Shown: positions 38,824 through 49,334, counted from the first letter of the stretch. The stretch: 64,000 bases of DNA from Enterobacter sp. ENT03 (GCF_019218745.1 NZ_JAHUXA010000004.1:1-64000); one strand, 5' to 3'. The notes: a model not told the origin generated them from the sequence alone. Numbers and translations: made by a program.

Positions 38824-40320
38824 ATGCTACATTTATTTGCCGGCCTGGATTTACATACCGGGTTATTACTTCTTCTAGCTCTGGTCTTTGTCCTGTTTTA
38901 CGAAGCCATCAATGGTTTCCATGACACGGCGAACGCGGTTGCAACGGTCATCTATACCCGTGCGATGCGTTCTCAACTCGCGGTGATTATGGCTGCGGTG
39001 TTCAACTTTTTCGGCGTTCTGCTGGGCGGGCTGAGCGTAGCCTATGCGATTGTGCATATGCTGCCAACCGATCTCCTGCTTAACGTCAGCTCGGCACATG
39101 GCCTCGCCATGGTGTTCTCTATGTTAACGGCGGCGATTATCTGGAACCTTGGTACCTGGTATCTGGGTCTGCCGGCCTCCAGTTCTCATACCCTGATTGG
39201 TGCGATTATCGGTATTGGTTTAACCAATGCGCTGATGACCGGCTCTTCGGTGGTGGATGCGCTGAACATTCCTAAAGTAATCAATATCTTCGGTTCCCTG
39301 ATCATCTCGCCCATCGTGGGCCTGGTGTTCGCTGGTGGGCTGGTGTTTTTGCTTCGCCGTTTCTGGAATGGCAGCAAAAAACGCGATCGTATTCACATGA
39401 CCCCGGCAGAACGTGAGAAGAAAGACGGCAAGAAAAAGCCGCCGTTCTGGACACGCATTGCCCTGATCCTGTCGGCTATCGGTGTGAGCTTCTCTCACGG
39501 CGCTAACGACGGTCAGAAAGGCATTGGTCTGATCATGCTGGTACTGATTGGCGTAGCGCCTGCGGGCTTTGTGGTGAACATGAACGCCTCCGGCTATGAC
39601 ATCACCCGTACCCGTGACGCGGTGAATAACGTCGAGACTTACTTCCAGCAGCATCCTGCACTGCTGCAAAAAGCCACCGGTGTGGATCCGCTGATCCCGA
39701 CGCCGGAAGAAGTGGCGACTAAACCGAACGAGTTCCATTGCCATCCGGGTCGTGCCATTAGCGCGCTGGAGCTTGCCAAAGGCATGCTGACCAATATCGA
39801 AAGCTACGACAAGCTGCCGGTAGAACAGCGCGGCCAGCTGCGTCGCATTTTGCTGTGTATCTCTGATATTACCGACAAAGTGGCCAAACAGCCGGATGTC
39901 AGCGCTGAAGACCAGCGTCTGCTGAAGAAACTGAAAGGCGACATGCTGAGCACCATCGAATACGCACCGGTCTGGATCATCATGGCGGTAGCGCTGGCGT
40001 TGGGTCTGGGCACCATGATTGGCTGGCGTCGTGTGGCGACCACCATCGGTGAGAAGATCGGTAAAAAAGGCATGACCTACGCACAGGGGATGTCAGCGCA
40101 GATGACGGCGGCAGTCTCCATTGGTCTGGCAAGCTACACCGGGATGCCGGTTTCCACCACGCACGTCCTCTCCTCCTCCGTGGCGGGTACGATGATTGTG
40201 GACGGCGGCGGTCTGCAAAGAAAAACCGTCACCAACATTTTAATGGCCTGGGTCTTTACCTTACCGGCGTCGATTATTTTGTCAGGTGGGCTGTACTGGA
40301 TCGCGTTGAAGTTGATTTAA
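38824..40320 (+). CDS. pitA: Low-affinity inorganic phosphate transporter PitA
   Basis: PitA imports metal-phosphate complexes with protons. The 498-residue protein (E. coli 499) has the duplicated family signatures [17 protein letters not shown] (about 32-48) and [17 protein letters not shown] (about 222-238). [16 protein letters not shown] and [17 protein letters not shown] are also present, with about ten hydrophobic segments and a central hydrophilic region (about 180-380). A shared terminator separates it from uspB. Confidence 0.96.
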   Translation: MLHLFAGLDLHTGLLLLLALVFVLFYEAINGFHDTANAVATVIYTRAMRSQLAVIMAAVFNFFGVLLGGLSVAYAIVHMLPTDLLLNVSSAHGLAMVFSMLTAAIIWNLGTWYLGLPASSSHTLIGAIIGIGLTNALMTGSSVVDALNIPKVINIFGSLIISPIVGLVFAGGLVFLLRRFWNGSKKRDRIHMTPAEREKKDGKKKPPFWTRIALILSAIGVSFSHGANDGQKGIGLIMLVLIGVAPAGFVVNMNASGYDITRTRDAVNNVETYFQQHPALLQKATGVDPLIPTPEEVATKPNEFHCHPGRAISALELAKGMLTNIESYDKLPVEQRGQLRRILLCISDITDKVAKQPDVSAEDQRLLKKLKGDMLSTIEYAPVWIIMAVALALGLGTMIGWRRVATTIGEKIGKKGMTYAQGMSAQMTAAVSIGLASYTGMPVSTTHVLSSSVAGTMIVDGGGLQRKTVTNILMAWVFTLPASIILSGGLYWIALKLI

Positions 40321-40333
40321 GGGCGGGCAAAAA

Positions 40334-40371
40334 CAAAAAAAGCGGGTCAGTTTACTGGCCCGCTTTTTTTA
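40334..40371. terminator. Bidirectional terminator of pitA and uspB
   Basis: AAAAAAAGCGGGTCAGTTTACTGGCCCGCTTTTTTT is a GC stem flanked by an A-run and a T-run, and so works in both directions between convergent genes. Confidence 0.92.
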
Positions 40372-40374
40372 TGC

Positions 40375-40710
40375 TCAGTGCCAGATCAGCAGAGCGATCA
40401 GGCTGACCACCACCAGGCCGCATAGCGCGCTGGTTAAAATAAAATGCTGACGAACGCGCTGGCAACGACGGATAAACTCATCATCATGATGATCCAGATA
40501 ACGTTGCTGGTAGATATACCACACCAGACGCATCTGTTTACTGGGCTGGCCGTGCGAGGTAAAAAATCCTCCGCCATCCACATATTGATAGAGCAACGGA
40601 TCGCAACCACGAAGTACCACTAATAATGCGCGTAATGATGAGAAGTAACGCGCCATATTCACCACACAAACGACACACAAAGCCCAAAACAGCGCGACGG
40701 TGCTGACCAT
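40375..40710 (-). CDS. uspB: Universal stress protein B
   Basis: This is a 111-residue membrane protein with E. coli length, with hydrophobic segments at about 3-20 and 88-109. [38 protein letters not shown] matches E. coli UspB across residues 17-54. In E. coli it is sigma-S dependent and linked to ethanol sensitivity in stationary phase; its mechanism is unknown. RBS GGAGGGGG lies before the ATG. It is divergent from uspA. Confidence 0.94.
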   Translation of the reverse strand: MVSTVALFWALCVVCVVNMARYFSSLRALLVVLRGCDPLLYQYVDGGGFFTSHGQPSKQMRLVWYIYQQRYLDHHDDEFIRRCQRVRQHFILTSALCGLVVVSLIALLIWH

Positions 40711-41109
40711 ACCCCCTCCCCGGCGATCCGCCCACGGAGAAATCCTCCGGGACTCTCGCTCCCCGATACTCAGCGAAAACTGTTCAGTGAAGCGTATTAC
40801 CAGAAACCGAGCGGGATCACGTTTATTTATCCGGACGGCTCATTTAATAGTGTAGGAGATCCGTTAATTTTTTTACCACAACGTTAACCGTAATCATGGC
40901 ATGCCGATCGATTATTTGTTGCAGTAAAGCGTGAACCAGGCGGATTGACGGCAGGGATCGTGCGTTATAAGGTAGAAATATCTTCTACAATTATACTCTT
41001 AATGCCGGGTATCACTCGCGCAAATAGTATGCAGGACGCGGGGCACAGCACGACGCAAGATATGCTGCTATCCCACTGGTCATCGACAACTTATGGAAGG
41101 AGTAACATT
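40711..41109. other. 399-base divergent intergenic region, uspB and uspA promoters
   Basis: No convincing coding region is present. GGAAGGAG lies just before uspA. The region 40840-41000 is AT-rich, consistent with stationary-phase and FadR/ppGpp-responsive promoters known in E. coli, though single elements were not assigned. Confidence 0.5.
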
Positions 41110-41547
41110 ATGGCTTACACACATATTCTGATCGCAGTCGATCTTTCCCCAGAAAGCAAAGTGCTGGTCGAGAAAGCGGTATCCATGGCGCGCCCTTACA
41201 ACGCTAAGGTGTCGCTGATCCATGTGGATGTTAACTACTCCGATCTCTATACCGGCCTTATCGATGTAAATCTCGGCGACATGCAGAAACGCATTTCCGA
41301 AGAGACACATCATGCGCTGACTGAACTGTCCACCAACGCGGGCTATCCAATCACCGAAACCCTGAGCGGCAGCGGCGATTTAGGTCAGGTGCTGGTAGAT
41401 GCGATTAAGAAATACGATATGGACCTGGTGGTTTGCGGTCATCACCAGGATTTCTGGAGCAAACTGATGTCCTCCGCGCGCCAGCTGATCAACACCGTTC
41501 ACGTTGATATGCTGATCGTGCCGCTGCGCGACGAAGAAGACGAGTAA
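41110..41547 (+). CDS. uspA: Universal stress protein A
   Basis: UspA is a cytoplasmic stress-resistance protein made under starvation and other arrest. The 145-residue protein (E. coli 144) begins [20 protein letters not shown] and ends with a UspA-type [14 protein letters not shown]. It lacks the GxxGxxxxS ATP-binding loop, as usual for true UspA proteins. dtpB, next to uspA in E. coli, is missing; rsmJ follows convergently. Confidence 0.96.
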   Translation: MAYTHILIAVDLSPESKVLVEKAVSMARPYNAKVSLIHVDVNYSDLYTGLIDVNLGDMQKRISEETHHALTELSTNAGYPITETLSGSGDLGQVLVDAIKKYDMDLVVCGHHQDFWSKLMSSARQLINTVHVDMLIVPLRDEEDE

Positions 41548-41555
41548 GGTTCAGA

Positions 41556-41587
41556 CAGACCCTCTCCCCAGGGAGAGGGTTTTTTAT
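41556..41587 (+). terminator. Rho-independent terminator of uspA
   Basis: ACCCTCTCCCCAGGGAGAGGGT forms a strong stem followed by TTTTTT. It abuts the rsmJ stop and uses the same CCCTCTCC motif as the intergenic palindromes elsewhere in the window. Confidence 0.88.
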
Positions 41588-42336
41588 TCCGCTGTGCCAG
41601 CATAAATATCAAAGCGATGGCCCTTGGTGACTACCGCGTTTGGCGTGGCAACGCCCGCCAGCGGCGGCGCATAGTCCGGCCGCTTCACCACCACGCGTTT
41701 AGTGGCCAGCCGCCGCGCCGGTTCCAGCAGCCCGTCGGCATCCAGATCCGGCCCCACCAGCGACTGAAACACCCGCATCTCTTTTTTCACCAGCGCGCTT
41801 TTCTGCTTATGGGGAAACATCGGGTCGAGATAAACCACCTGCGGGCGCGGCGCGATCTCATCAAGCCCGCTCAGGCTGGAGGCGTGGATCAGCTGTAATC
41901 GCTCGCGCAGCCACGGGCCAATCTCCGCATCCGCATAGCCTCGCGCCAGACCATCATCCAGCAGCGCCGCCACCACCGGATTACGCTCCAGCATACGAAC
42001 CCGGCAACCAATGGACGCCAGCACAAACGCATCACGCCCTAAACCTGCGGTCGCATCCACCACGTCCGGCAGATAGCTGCCCTTGACGCCAATCGCTTTC
42101 GCCACCGCTTCGCCGCGTCCACCGCCGAATTTGCGTCGATGGGCCATCGCCCCCGCGACGAAATCCACAAAGATGCCACCCAGCTTCGGCTCATCGCGTT
42201 TACGCAGTTCAAGATGCTCAGGGGTGAGTACCAGCGCCATCAGGTTATCTGCGTCATGCTCCAGCGCCCAGCGGGCCGCAAGAACAGATAAGGCACCGTC
42301 TCCGGTGCCTGATTCATCTAACAAACAAATTTTCAC
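41584..42336 (-). CDS. rsmJ: 16S rRNA (guanine-1516-N2)-methyltransferase
   Basis: RsmJ methylates G1516 of 16S rRNA. The 250-residue protein has E. coli length. It has the SAM-binding [18 protein letters not shown] (about 107-124), [20 protein letters not shown] and catalytic [19 protein letters not shown] start at 42336 ([12 protein letters not shown]) is chosen by homology and lies seven bases after the prlC stop, so translation is probably coupled to prlC. Confidence 0.94.
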   Translation of the reverse strand: MKICLLDESGTGDGALSVLAARWALEHDADNLMALVLTPEHLELRKRDEPKLGGIFVDFVAGAMAHRRKFGGGRGEAVAKAIGVKGSYLPDVVDATAGLGRDAFVLASIGCRVRMLERNPVVAALLDDGLARGYADAEIGPWLRERLQLIHASSLSGLDEIAPRPQVVYLDPMFPHKQKSALVKKEMRVFQSLVGPDLDADGLLEPARRLATKRVVVKRPDYAPPLAGVATPNAVVTKGHRFDIYAGTAE

Positions 42337-42343
42337 GCTGCGG

Positions 42344-44386
42344 TTAGCCTTCGATGCCGTAATGCGCCAGCATGGCGTCCAGCTGTGGCTCGCGGCCACG
42401 GAAGCGTTTGAACAGCTCCATCGGCTCTTCCGAGCCGCCGCGGGTCAGAATGTTATCGAGGAACGACTGACCGGTTTCGCGGTTGAAGATCCCCTCTTCT
42501 TCGAAGCGGGAGTACGCATCCGCTGCCAGCACGTCGGCCCACAGGTAGCTGTAGTACCCTGCCGCATAGCCACCGGCGAAAATATGGCTGAAAGCATGCG
42601 GGAAGCGGCCCCACGTCGGACCCGGAATGACCGCGACCTGTTTTTTGATTTCCGCCAGGGTTTCGAGGACTTTCGCCCCCTGCTCCGGGCTGAATTCCGC
42701 ATGCAGGCGGAAGTCGAACAGGCCGAACTCCAGCTGACGCAGGATAAACAGCGCCGCCTGGTAATTCTTCGCCGCCAGCATTTTATCCAGCAACTCCTGC
42801 GGCAGCGGCTCGCCCGTCTCGTAGTGACCGGAGATAAACGCCAGCGCTTCCGGCTCCCAGCACCAGTTTTCCATAAACTGGCTTGGCAGCTCGACCGCAT
42901 CCCACGGCACGCCGTTGATACCCGATACGCCCGCCGCGTCAATACGCGTCAGCATATGGTGCAGACCGTGTCCGAATTCGTGGAACAGGGTGGTTACTTC
43001 GTCATGGGTAAACAGCGCCGGTTTGCCGTTCACCGGACGGTTAAAGTTACAGGTGAGATAGGCGACCGGTTTTTGCAGCGAACCGTCTGCTTTACGCATC
43101 TGCCCTACGCAGTCGTCCATCCACGCCCCGCCGCGTTTGTTTTCACGGGCATACAGGTCGAGATAGAAGCTGCCGCGCAGTTCGTTGCTCTCGTCATAAA
43201 GCTCGAAGAAACGCACATCGGGGTGATAAACGTCGATGTCTTTACGCTCTTTGGCGGTGATGCCATAAATGCGTTTTACCACTTCAAACAGGCCGTTAAC
43301 CGCTTTTTCTTCCGGGAAGTAAGGGCGCAGCTGTTCGTCGCTGATGCTGTACAGATGCTGTTTCTGTTTTTCGCTGTAGTAAGCGATATCCCACGGTTGC
43401 AACTCATCCACGCCGCACGCTTCTTTGGCGAAGGTGCGCAGCTGGGCGAGTTCACGTTCACCCTGTGGACGGGCGCGGCGTGCCAGATCGGTTAAGAAAT
43501 CCAGCACCTGGGCCGGGTTTTGCGCCATTTTGGTCGCCAGCGATTTGTGCGCGTAGCTGTCAAAGCCGAGCAGTTGCGCCAGTTCGTGACGCAGCGCGAG
43601 GATCTCCGCCATCACCGGGCTGTTATCCCATTTACCGGCGTTCGGTCCCTGATCGGAAGCGCGGGTGCTGTAGGCGCGATACATCTCTTCGCGCAGCGCC
43701 TGGTTGTCACAGTAAGTCATCACCGGCAGATAACTGGGAATATCCAGCGTCAGCAGCCAGCCTTCCTGCTCTTTGGCTTCGGCCTGCGCTTTTGCCGCCG
43801 CCAGCGCGCTTTCCGGCATACCGGACAGTTCAGCTTCATCGGTGACGAGTTTCGACCAGCCCATGGTCGCATCCAGCACGTTGTTGCTGTACTGGTTGCC
43901 AAGTTCAGACAGCCGTGCGGCGATCTCGCCGTAGCGTTTTTGTTTCTCTTTCGGCAGGCCAATGCCGGAGAGTTCAAAATCACGCAGCGCGTTGTCGACG
44001 GCTTTTTTCTTCGCCACATCCAGGTCGTTATACGCATCGCCATCGCGCAGATTGCGGTACGCCTGGTACAGCCCTTCGTGCTGACCGACCCAGGTGCTGT
44101 ATTCAGACAGCAGCGGCAGCGTCTGCTCGTAAGCTTCGCGCAGTTCCGGGCTGTTCTTGACGGCATTCAGGTGGCTGACGGGGGAAAACAGACGGCTCAG
44201 ACGGTCATCCACTTCTGCCAGCGGCTGGCAAAGGTTGTCCCAGGTATAAGGCGCACCCTGCGCCACCACGCGTTCCACCGCCTCGCGGCAGTCGTCCAGC
44301 GCTTTGGTGACGGCGGGAACGACGTGCTCAGGTTTGATGGCGGAAAACGGCGGCAGTTCGAAAGGCGTCAGTAATGGATTGGTCAT
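42344..44386 (-). CDS. prlC: Oligopeptidase A
   Basis: PrlC is a cytoplasmic M3-family zinc metallopeptidase that degrades oligopeptides, including cleaved signal peptides. The 680-residue protein has the E. coli length. The zinc motif HEFGH is in [20 protein letters not shown] at about residues 468-487, with the downstream glutamate in the conserved [16 protein letters not shown]. It forms an operon with rsmJ. In E. coli it belongs to the heat-shock regulon. Confidence 0.96.
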   Translation of the reverse strand: MTNPLLTPFELPPFSAIKPEHVVPAVTKALDDCREAVERVVAQGAPYTWDNLCQPLAEVDDRLSRLFSPVSHLNAVKNSPELREAYEQTLPLLSEYSTWVGQHEGLYQAYRNLRDGDAYNDLDVAKKKAVDNALRDFELSGIGLPKEKQKRYGEIAARLSELGNQYSNNVLDATMGWSKLVTDEAELSGMPESALAAAKAQAEAKEQEGWLLTLDIPSYLPVMTYCDNQALREEMYRAYSTRASDQGPNAGKWDNSPVMAEILALRHELAQLLGFDSYAHKSLATKMAQNPAQVLDFLTDLARRARPQGERELAQLRTFAKEACGVDELQPWDIAYYSEKQKQHLYSISDEQLRPYFPEEKAVNGLFEVVKRIYGITAKERKDIDVYHPDVRFFELYDESNELRGSFYLDLYARENKRGGAWMDDCVGQMRKADGSLQKPVAYLTCNFNRPVNGKPALFTHDEVTTLFHEFGHGLHHMLTRIDAAGVSGINGVPWDAVELPSQFMENWCWEPEALAFISGHYETGEPLPQELLDKMLAAKNYQAALFILRQLEFGLFDFRLHAEFSPEQGAKVLETLAEIKKQVAVIPGPTWGRFPHAFSHIFAGGYAAGYYSYLWADVLAADAYSRFEEEGIFNRETGQSFLDNILTRGGSEEPMELFKRFRGREPQLDAMLAHYGIEG

Positions 44387-44561
44387 AAGCGCTGTCCTGG
44401 TTAATAAATAAGTTAAGCGCCCGATCAGCGCTTTTTCCGATAAGGTCTGGTATGGGGTTTAGTGTAGTTAATTTCAATGCCGGGCGTTGCGCTTTCGCGG
44501 TGGCGGCCACTTTTCGGTATACTGTCGGCATACTTCTTTTCAGGTCATTGGAACGCGCTAC

Positions 44562-45404
44562 ATGCTCAGTTATCGTCACAGCTTTCACGCCGGCAATCAT
44601 GCCGACGTCCTTAAACATACCGTTCAAAGCCTGATCATTGAATCGCTGAAAGAAAAAGAGAAGCCTTTTCTCTATCTGGATACCCACGCCGGTGCCGGTC
44701 GTTATCAGCTCGCCAGCGAACACGCTGAGCGCACCGGGGAATACCTCGAAGGTATCGCCCGTATCTGGCAGCAGGACGATCTGCCGGAAGAGTTGACGCC
44801 GTACATCACCGTGCTGAAGCATTTTAACCGTAGTGGCACGCTGCGTTATTACCCCGGCTCACCGCTGATCGCGCGCCAGCTGCTGCGCGAGCAGGACACG
44901 CTGCAATTAACCGAACTGCACCCGAGCGACTACCCGCTGCTGCGCTCCGAGTTCCAGAAAGATGAGCGCGCTACCGTGGCGCGTGGCGATGGCTATCAGC
45001 AGCTGAAATCAAAACTGCCGCCGCCGTCCCGCCGTGGCCTGATCCTCATCGATCCGCCGTACGAAATGAAAACCGATTATCAGGCGGTGGTGCAGGGCAT
45101 CAACGAAGGCTATAAACGTTTTGCGACCGGCACGTACGCCCTGTGGTATCCGGTCGTCATGCGTGCACAAATCAAACGTATGCTCAAAGAGCTGGAAGCC
45201 ACCGGCATCCGCCGTATTCTGCAAATCGAGCTGGCGGTGCGCCCGGACAGCGATCAGCGCGGCATGACGGCTTCCGGCATGATTGTGATTAACCCGCCGT
45301 GGAAGCTGGAGCAACAGATGCAAAACGTGCTGCCATGGCTGCACAGCAAACTGGTGCCAGCCGGCACGGGGCATACGCTGGTGAACTGGGTGGTGCCGGA
45401 GTAA
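44562..45404 (+). CDS. rlmJ: 23S rRNA (adenine-2030-N6)-methyltransferase
   Basis: RlmJ methylates A2030 of 23S rRNA. The 280-residue protein matches E. coli in length. It begins MLSYRHSFHAGNHADVLKH, where the basic N-terminal segment contacts RNA. It contains LDTHAGAGRYQL (SAM site, about 44-55) and catalytic motif IV LIDPPYE (about 163-169). It is divergent from prlC and followed by gor. Confidence 0.95.
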   Translation: MLSYRHSFHAGNHADVLKHTVQSLIIESLKEKEKPFLYLDTHAGAGRYQLASEHAERTGEYLEGIARIWQQDDLPEELTPYITVLKHFNRSGTLRYYPGSPLIARQLLREQDTLQLTELHPSDYPLLRSEFQKDERATVARGDGYQQLKSKLPPPSRRGLILIDPPYEMKTDYQAVVQGINEGYKRFATGTYALWYPVVMRAQIKRMLKELEATGIRRILQIELAVRPDSDQRGMTASGMIVINPPWKLEQQMQNVLPWLHSKLVPAGTGHTLVNWVVPE

Positions 45405-45478
45405 TCGCAACCATCGGTGGAACCTTTTAAGCCGCGCGTTACACTTGCGCTCAAATGCGACTCAATTAAGGAACGGTC

Positions 45479-46831
45479 ATGACTAAGCATTATGATTATC
45501 TCGCCATCGGTGGCGGCAGCGGCGGTATCGCCTCGATCAATCGGGCGGCCATGTACGGCCAGAAATGTGCGCTGATTGAAGCCAAAGCGCTGGGCGGCAC
45601 CTGCGTTAACGTCGGTTGCGTGCCGAAAAAAGTGATGTGGCATGCGGCGCAGATCCGCGAGGCAATCGAGCTTTATGGCCCGGACTACGGTTTTGATACC
45701 ACCATCAATCACTTCGACTGGAACAAACTGGTCGCCAGCCGTACCGCCTATATCGATCGCATCCATACCTCCTACGACAACGTGCTGGGTAAAAATCACG
45801 TTGACGTGATCCGCGGTTTCGCGCGTTTCGTTGATGCCCATACCGTTGAGGTGAACGGCGAAACCATCACCGCTGACCATATTCTGATCGCCACCGGCGG
45901 CCGTCCGAGCCACCCGGATATTCCAGGCGCGGAATACGGCATCGACTCCGATGGCTTCTTCGAATTACCGGCGATGCCGCAGCGCGTGGCCGTGGTGGGC
46001 GCAGGCTACATCGCGGTAGAGCTGGCGGGCGTGATCAACGGCCTGGGCGCACAGACGCACCTGTTCGTGCGTAAACATGCGCCGCTGCGCAGCTTTGATC
46101 CGATGATCACTGAAACCCTGGTGGAAGCGATGGCGGCCGATGGCCCTCAGCTGCACAACCACGCGGTGCCAAAATCGGTGGTGAAAAATGCCGATGGCAG
46201 CCTGCTGCTGACGCTGGAAGATGGCCGCAGTGAAACCGTCGATTGCCTGATCTGGGCGATTGGCCGCGAACCGGCTAACGACAATTTCAACCTGGCCGTC
46301 ACGGGCGTGAAAACCGACGAAAAAGGCTACATCGTCGTGGATAAATTCCAGAACACCAGCGTACCGGGGATTTATGCCGTCGGCGATAACACCGGTGCCG
46401 TTGAACTGACGCCGGTGGCCGTTGCCGCGGGTCGTCGCCTGTCCGAACGCCTGTTTAACAACAAACCGGACGAGCATCTGGATTACAACAATATTCCGAC
46501 CGTGGTCTTCAGCCATCCGCCAATCGGCACTGTGGGTTTGACTGAACCGCAGGCGCGCGAGCAATACGGCGACGAGGCAGTGAAAGTGTATAAATCGTCC
46601 TTTACGGCGATGTATACCGCCGTGACCTCTCACCGTCAGCCGTGCCGCATGAAGCTGGTATGCGTGGGCGAGGACGAGAAAATCGTCGGCATTCACGGCA
46701 TTGGCTTTGGTATGGATGAAATTCTGCAGGGGTTCGCGGTGGCGCTGAAAATGGGCGCAACGAAGAAAGATTTCGACAATACCGTGGCGATCCACCCGAC
46801 CGCCGCCGAAGAATTTGTCACTATGCGGTAA
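45479..46831 (+). CDS. gor: Glutathione reductase (NADPH)
   Basis: Gor reduces glutathione disulphide with NADPH, keeping cytosolic glutathione reduced. The 450-residue protein has E. coli length. It has FAD-binding [15 protein letters not shown] (about 8-22), redox-active [13 protein letters not shown] (Cys42/Cys47), the NADPH fold [14 protein letters not shown] with RKHAPLR, and the catalytic HPTAAEEFV near the C-terminus. AAGGAA lies before the ATG. Confidence 0.97.
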   Translation: MTKHYDYLAIGGGSGGIASINRAAMYGQKCALIEAKALGGTCVNVGCVPKKVMWHAAQIREAIELYGPDYGFDTTINHFDWNKLVASRTAYIDRIHTSYDNVLGKNHVDVIRGFARFVDAHTVEVNGETITADHILIATGGRPSHPDIPGAEYGIDSDGFFELPAMPQRVAVVGAGYIAVELAGVINGLGAQTHLFVRKHAPLRSFDPMITETLVEAMAADGPQLHNHAVPKSVVKNADGSLLLTLEDGRSETVDCLIWAIGREPANDNFNLAVTGVKTDEKGYIVVDKFQNTSVPGIYAVGDNTGAVELTPVAVAAGRRLSERLFNNKPDEHLDYNNIPTVVFSHPPIGTVGLTEPQAREQYGDEAVKVYKSSFTAMYTAVTSHRQPCRMKLVCVGEDEKIVGIHGIGFGMDEILQGFAVALKMGATKKDFDNTVAIHPTAAEEFVTMR

Positions 46832-46869
46832 TTAAGGCGGGGCTTCCCGGTCTTTTAGCATTACGGAAA

Positions 46870-46898
46870 ACTGGCGCAATAGCGCCAGTTTTTTTCAT
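46870..46898 (+). terminator. Rho-independent terminator of gor
   Basis: ACTGGCGCAATAGCGCCAGT is followed by TTTTTT. It stands between the convergent ends of gor and the Slam-type gene. Confidence 0.9.
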
Positions 46899-46905
46899 CC
46901 GACCG

Positions 46906-48336
46906 CTAAAAGTTTTTATCCAGCGATAAGGTCAAACTACGCTGATGATAGTCGTAGAAATTGATATTGCTGTCGACCCGCTTATAGCTGAAATTAAGCT
47001 TCGGCATCACGCCAAAAATATACAGATCACGGTGCCAGAGCGACAAATTATAAAACTGCTCGTTGTCTTTGCGGCGCGTTTCGAATATTTCACTGTCCCC
47101 CTGATAATCGCGTTTTGCGAAAGCCGTGGAGGCTGAAAACGAGATCTGCCAGGGTAAATCCATCTGCATACCAACCCGCATACCCTTGCGCTTATTCGTT
47201 TCACTTTTTGCCGACGTTTGTTGTTCCTGAAAATCAACGCCCGCGTAAGCAGAAACTCTGTTACTGAACGCATGGGATAACGTGGTTGAAGAATACCGCG
47301 TGTAGCCGCGTAAAAAGCGATATTCGTCTGCGTCATAATCAAGTTTTTGATATTCCAGCGCCTGGCTAATTTGCCACGCCGGTGAAATCAGGTAGCTATA
47401 TTCCGCCCGCGCACCAGGGCCGGAAGAATAGGCTTCGGTGCTGTACCATCTTTTTTCATAAAAAGGCAGCAGGGCAAACTGCTGACGGTAATCACGCCAC
47501 TGATAGCCAGCATAGAAACGGCTGGTGATGTCATCAAAATCATGATTATTCCAGTAGCTTTTTCCGTTCACCGTGCCCATAAAACGCAGACCATGCTGGT
47601 TATATAACGAGACATCTTTTTGTAATACGCCGTTAAACCAGATGCCCTCTCCCCGCTGCGGGAAGCTGTCTTTATTGCGTAAAAAGAGACGATCGCCGAC
47701 GCGAATAGTTTTACTCGTCGAGGCATTATTCACGTTGCTGTCGTTAAGATAACTGACGCTAAGCGTACCGGTCAGATCGCTGCCCTGCTGAATACGCTCT
47801 ATGTAATATCCGATGATTTCCTGAATATTCTCAGGAGGATTACTTTGCAATACACGGCGAAATTGATATTCCGCCGTATCGTATTGATGGTTTTCATACA
47901 TGGCGCGGGCCATGTCGAGGCGCACCGCATCGAATTCAGGATGTTCACTTAAAATAGCGCGGTATTGCGCGATCGCCTGATCGTGATGACCTTTACTGCG
48001 CGCCAGGCCCGCCTTCGCAAAGCGCACCAGCGTGCGATCCGCATCAGGAGAGGCTTCATACACGGGCAAAATAGCCTCCACAACCGGCCACTGCCCTTCA
48101 CGTACAGCCTGATCCAGTAGCGCCATTGCCAGCACCGGCTCTGCCGCCAGCCGGGCATTGTCTACCGCGATCATCTTTCCGCTGGAAGGCGTGCTTTTTT
48201 CCTGCTGTGTGAGGCGTTCAAAATGTGGGGCCGCGGGAATGACGTCGGTTTCCGGCGGCGCAGCTAACGCAACACCGAGCGGACACAACAGGCTCATCGC
48301 CCCCATACGCAGGACATTCATAGGAATTGCTACCAT
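46906..48336 (-). CDS. Slam-type surface lipoprotein assembly modifier (TPR plus DUF560 barrel)
   Basis: Slam proteins sit in the outer membrane and move lipoproteins to the cell surface. This 476-residue protein has a signal peptide (about 6-27, ending ALA) and an N-terminal TPR-like helical region. Helical repeats include LLDQAVREGQWPVVEAILPVY (about 74-93), GHHDQAIAQYRAILSEHPEF and NHQYDTAEYQFRRVLQSNPP. From about residue 195 it becomes rich in alternating aromatic beta-strands (GTLSVSYLNDSNVNNAS, FYAGYQWRDYRQQFALLPF) typical of the DUF560 barrel. It ends in LDKNF with the C-terminal Phe of outer-membrane barrels. Start alternatives are 48336 and 48321. Its likely client is encoded immediately upstream. 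It is unknown at this locus in E. coli. Confidence 0.85.
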   Translation of the reverse strand: MVAIPMNVLRMGAMSLLCPLGVALAAPPETDVIPAAPHFERLTQQEKSTPSSGKMIAVDNARLAAEPVLAMALLDQAVREGQWPVVEAILPVYEASPDADRTLVRFAKAGLARSKGHHDQAIAQYRAILSEHPEFDAVRLDMARAMYENHQYDTAEYQFRRVLQSNPPENIQEIIGYYIERIQQGSDLTGTLSVSYLNDSNVNNASTSKTIRVGDRLFLRNKDSFPQRGEGIWFNGVLQKDVSLYNQHGLRFMGTVNGKSYWNNHDFDDITSRFYAGYQWRDYRQQFALLPFYEKRWYSTEAYSSGPGARAEYSYLISPAWQISQALEYQKLDYDADEYRFLRGYTRYSSTTLSHAFSNRVSAYAGVDFQEQQTSAKSETNKRKGMRVGMQMDLPWQISFSASTAFAKRDYQGDSEIFETRRKDNEQFYNLSLWHRDLYIFGVMPKLNFSYKRVDSNINFYDYHQRSLTLSLDKNF

Positions 48337-48368
48337 CAAGAAAAATCCGGCCAGACTGGCTGGCCGGA
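48337..48368 (-). terminator. Terminator-like hairpin between the surface lipoprotein and Slam genes
   Basis: TCCGGCCAG-CCAGT-CTGGCCGGA is a nine-base perfect stem followed by TTTTTC on the minus strand. It lies between the lipoprotein stop (48376) and the Slam start. It would end most transcripts after the lipoprotein gene and let a minority continue into the translocator gene. Confidence 0.75.
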
Positions 48369-48375
48369 AGACGAT

Positions 48376-49131
48376 TTACTGACGCGTTGCGCCAAACGCA
48401 GCGTTTTTGGTGGTGTCAGCGAAGCTGGCAATACCGCCCAGTTCCTGTGCGACAGGACCGTTGAAATGTCCTGTGAAGGTGCCGTTCTGACCGCCTGACT
48501 GCGCCTTGCCGGTAAAGCCGCCGTCAGCAATCTTGCCCTGCATCGCCACGGCGCTGCCGAATTTTTCACCTGCGGCAATGTTGCCGTTGATGGTTTTCGC
48601 ACCGAAGTCGATATTAAAGGTGGCATCGCTGCGCACGTCTTCACGTAAACCATGACCGACATAGGTCGCTGAACCCTGGGTCGGAACATTAACGGCCAGC
48701 GTCGGCTCGCCGGTATAGAACACGTCATGCTTGCCGGTCTTGAAGTCGGTCCAGGTACCAAACGTGGTGTAGCTCATGCGGCCACAGCACCAGGAGGTCG
48801 CGGAATGGCGGCTGCCATCCGTACTTTGCAGGGACTCGGTAAACACATACATCGCATTAATACCGGTACCACGCATGGTGTATTGACGGCCCTGCGGCGT
48901 GGTGTAGGTAAAACCTGAAATGCTACCGCCAGTCGCCTGGCTTGCCGGTGCGCTGGCAGGCGGTTTCGGCGTTGTACCGGCGTTATTGTCAGTCGAGCCG
49001 TTATCCGTTTGCGTCGGCGGCGTTGTTGTTGTCGGGGGTGCCGGATTGCCGCCACCACCACCACCGCCGCCGCCACCACAGGCGGTCAGAATACACACCG
49101 AAAGTAACAAGGCAGGCTTTAACATGGTCAT
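48376..49131 (-). CDS. TbpB-like surface lipoprotein, probable Slam substrate
   Basis: This is a 251-residue lipoprotein. The signal peptide is MTMLKPALLLSVCILTAC, with lipobox LTAC and Cys18 as the lipid site. Ten glycines and a Pro/Thr-rich linker (about 29-70) follow, typical of surface lipoproteins. The C-terminal part ends NGTFTGHFNGPVAQELGG, then ...ASFADTTKNAAFGATRQ. This matches the closing strands of TbpB-type barrels (GxFxGPxAxELGG...FGxxR), the domain Slam recognises. An adjacent Cys-Cys lies at SWCCGRM. It may bind a host or environmental ligand; which one is unknown. RBS AAAGGA lies ten bases before the ATG at 49131; ATG 49125 is an alternative. Confidence 0.8.
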   Translation of the reverse strand: MTMLKPALLLSVCILTACGGGGGGGGGGNPAPPTTTTPPTQTDNGSTDNNAGTTPKPPASAPASQATGGSISGFTYTTPQGRQYTMRGTGINAMYVFTESLQSTDGSRHSATSWCCGRMSYTTFGTWTDFKTGKHDVFYTGEPTLAVNVPTQGSATYVGHGLREDVRSDATFNIDFGAKTINGNIAAGEKFGSAVAMQGKIADGGFTGKAQSGGQNGTFTGHFNGPVAQELGGIASFADTTKNAAFGATRQ

Positions 49132-49243
49132 AAGATGAACATCCTTTATTGTGAAATAAGTTGTATTATTTCTAAACATTATTTTTACACGGGAATTTAC
49201 CGCAAAACGCTGCCCGGCAACTTAAAGAATCTTCACTTATCAC

Positions 49244-49260
49244 CATTATAAGAATTATCT
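49244..49260 (-). promoter_or_regulatory. Possible Fur box upstream of the surface lipoprotein
   Basis: The minus strand reads AGATAATTCTTATAATG. Against the 7-1-7 Fur consensus TGATAAT-N-ATTATCA about 11 of 14 bases agree. The region is AT-rich, so this could be chance. Confidence 0.25.
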
Positions 49261-49334
49261 TAGAATAATTTAGCTTAAATATGACGTTGGTAAGCCTGTA
49301 AATTTATTCAGGCCTACCAACATTGGTGGGTTTA

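Noticed and set aside
49035-49085. Poly-glycine run as a possible sequencing error or frameshift in the surface lipoprotein
   Set aside because: The frame continues without a break, and a Gly run right after the lipid-bearing Cys is a known feature of surface-exposed lipoproteins.
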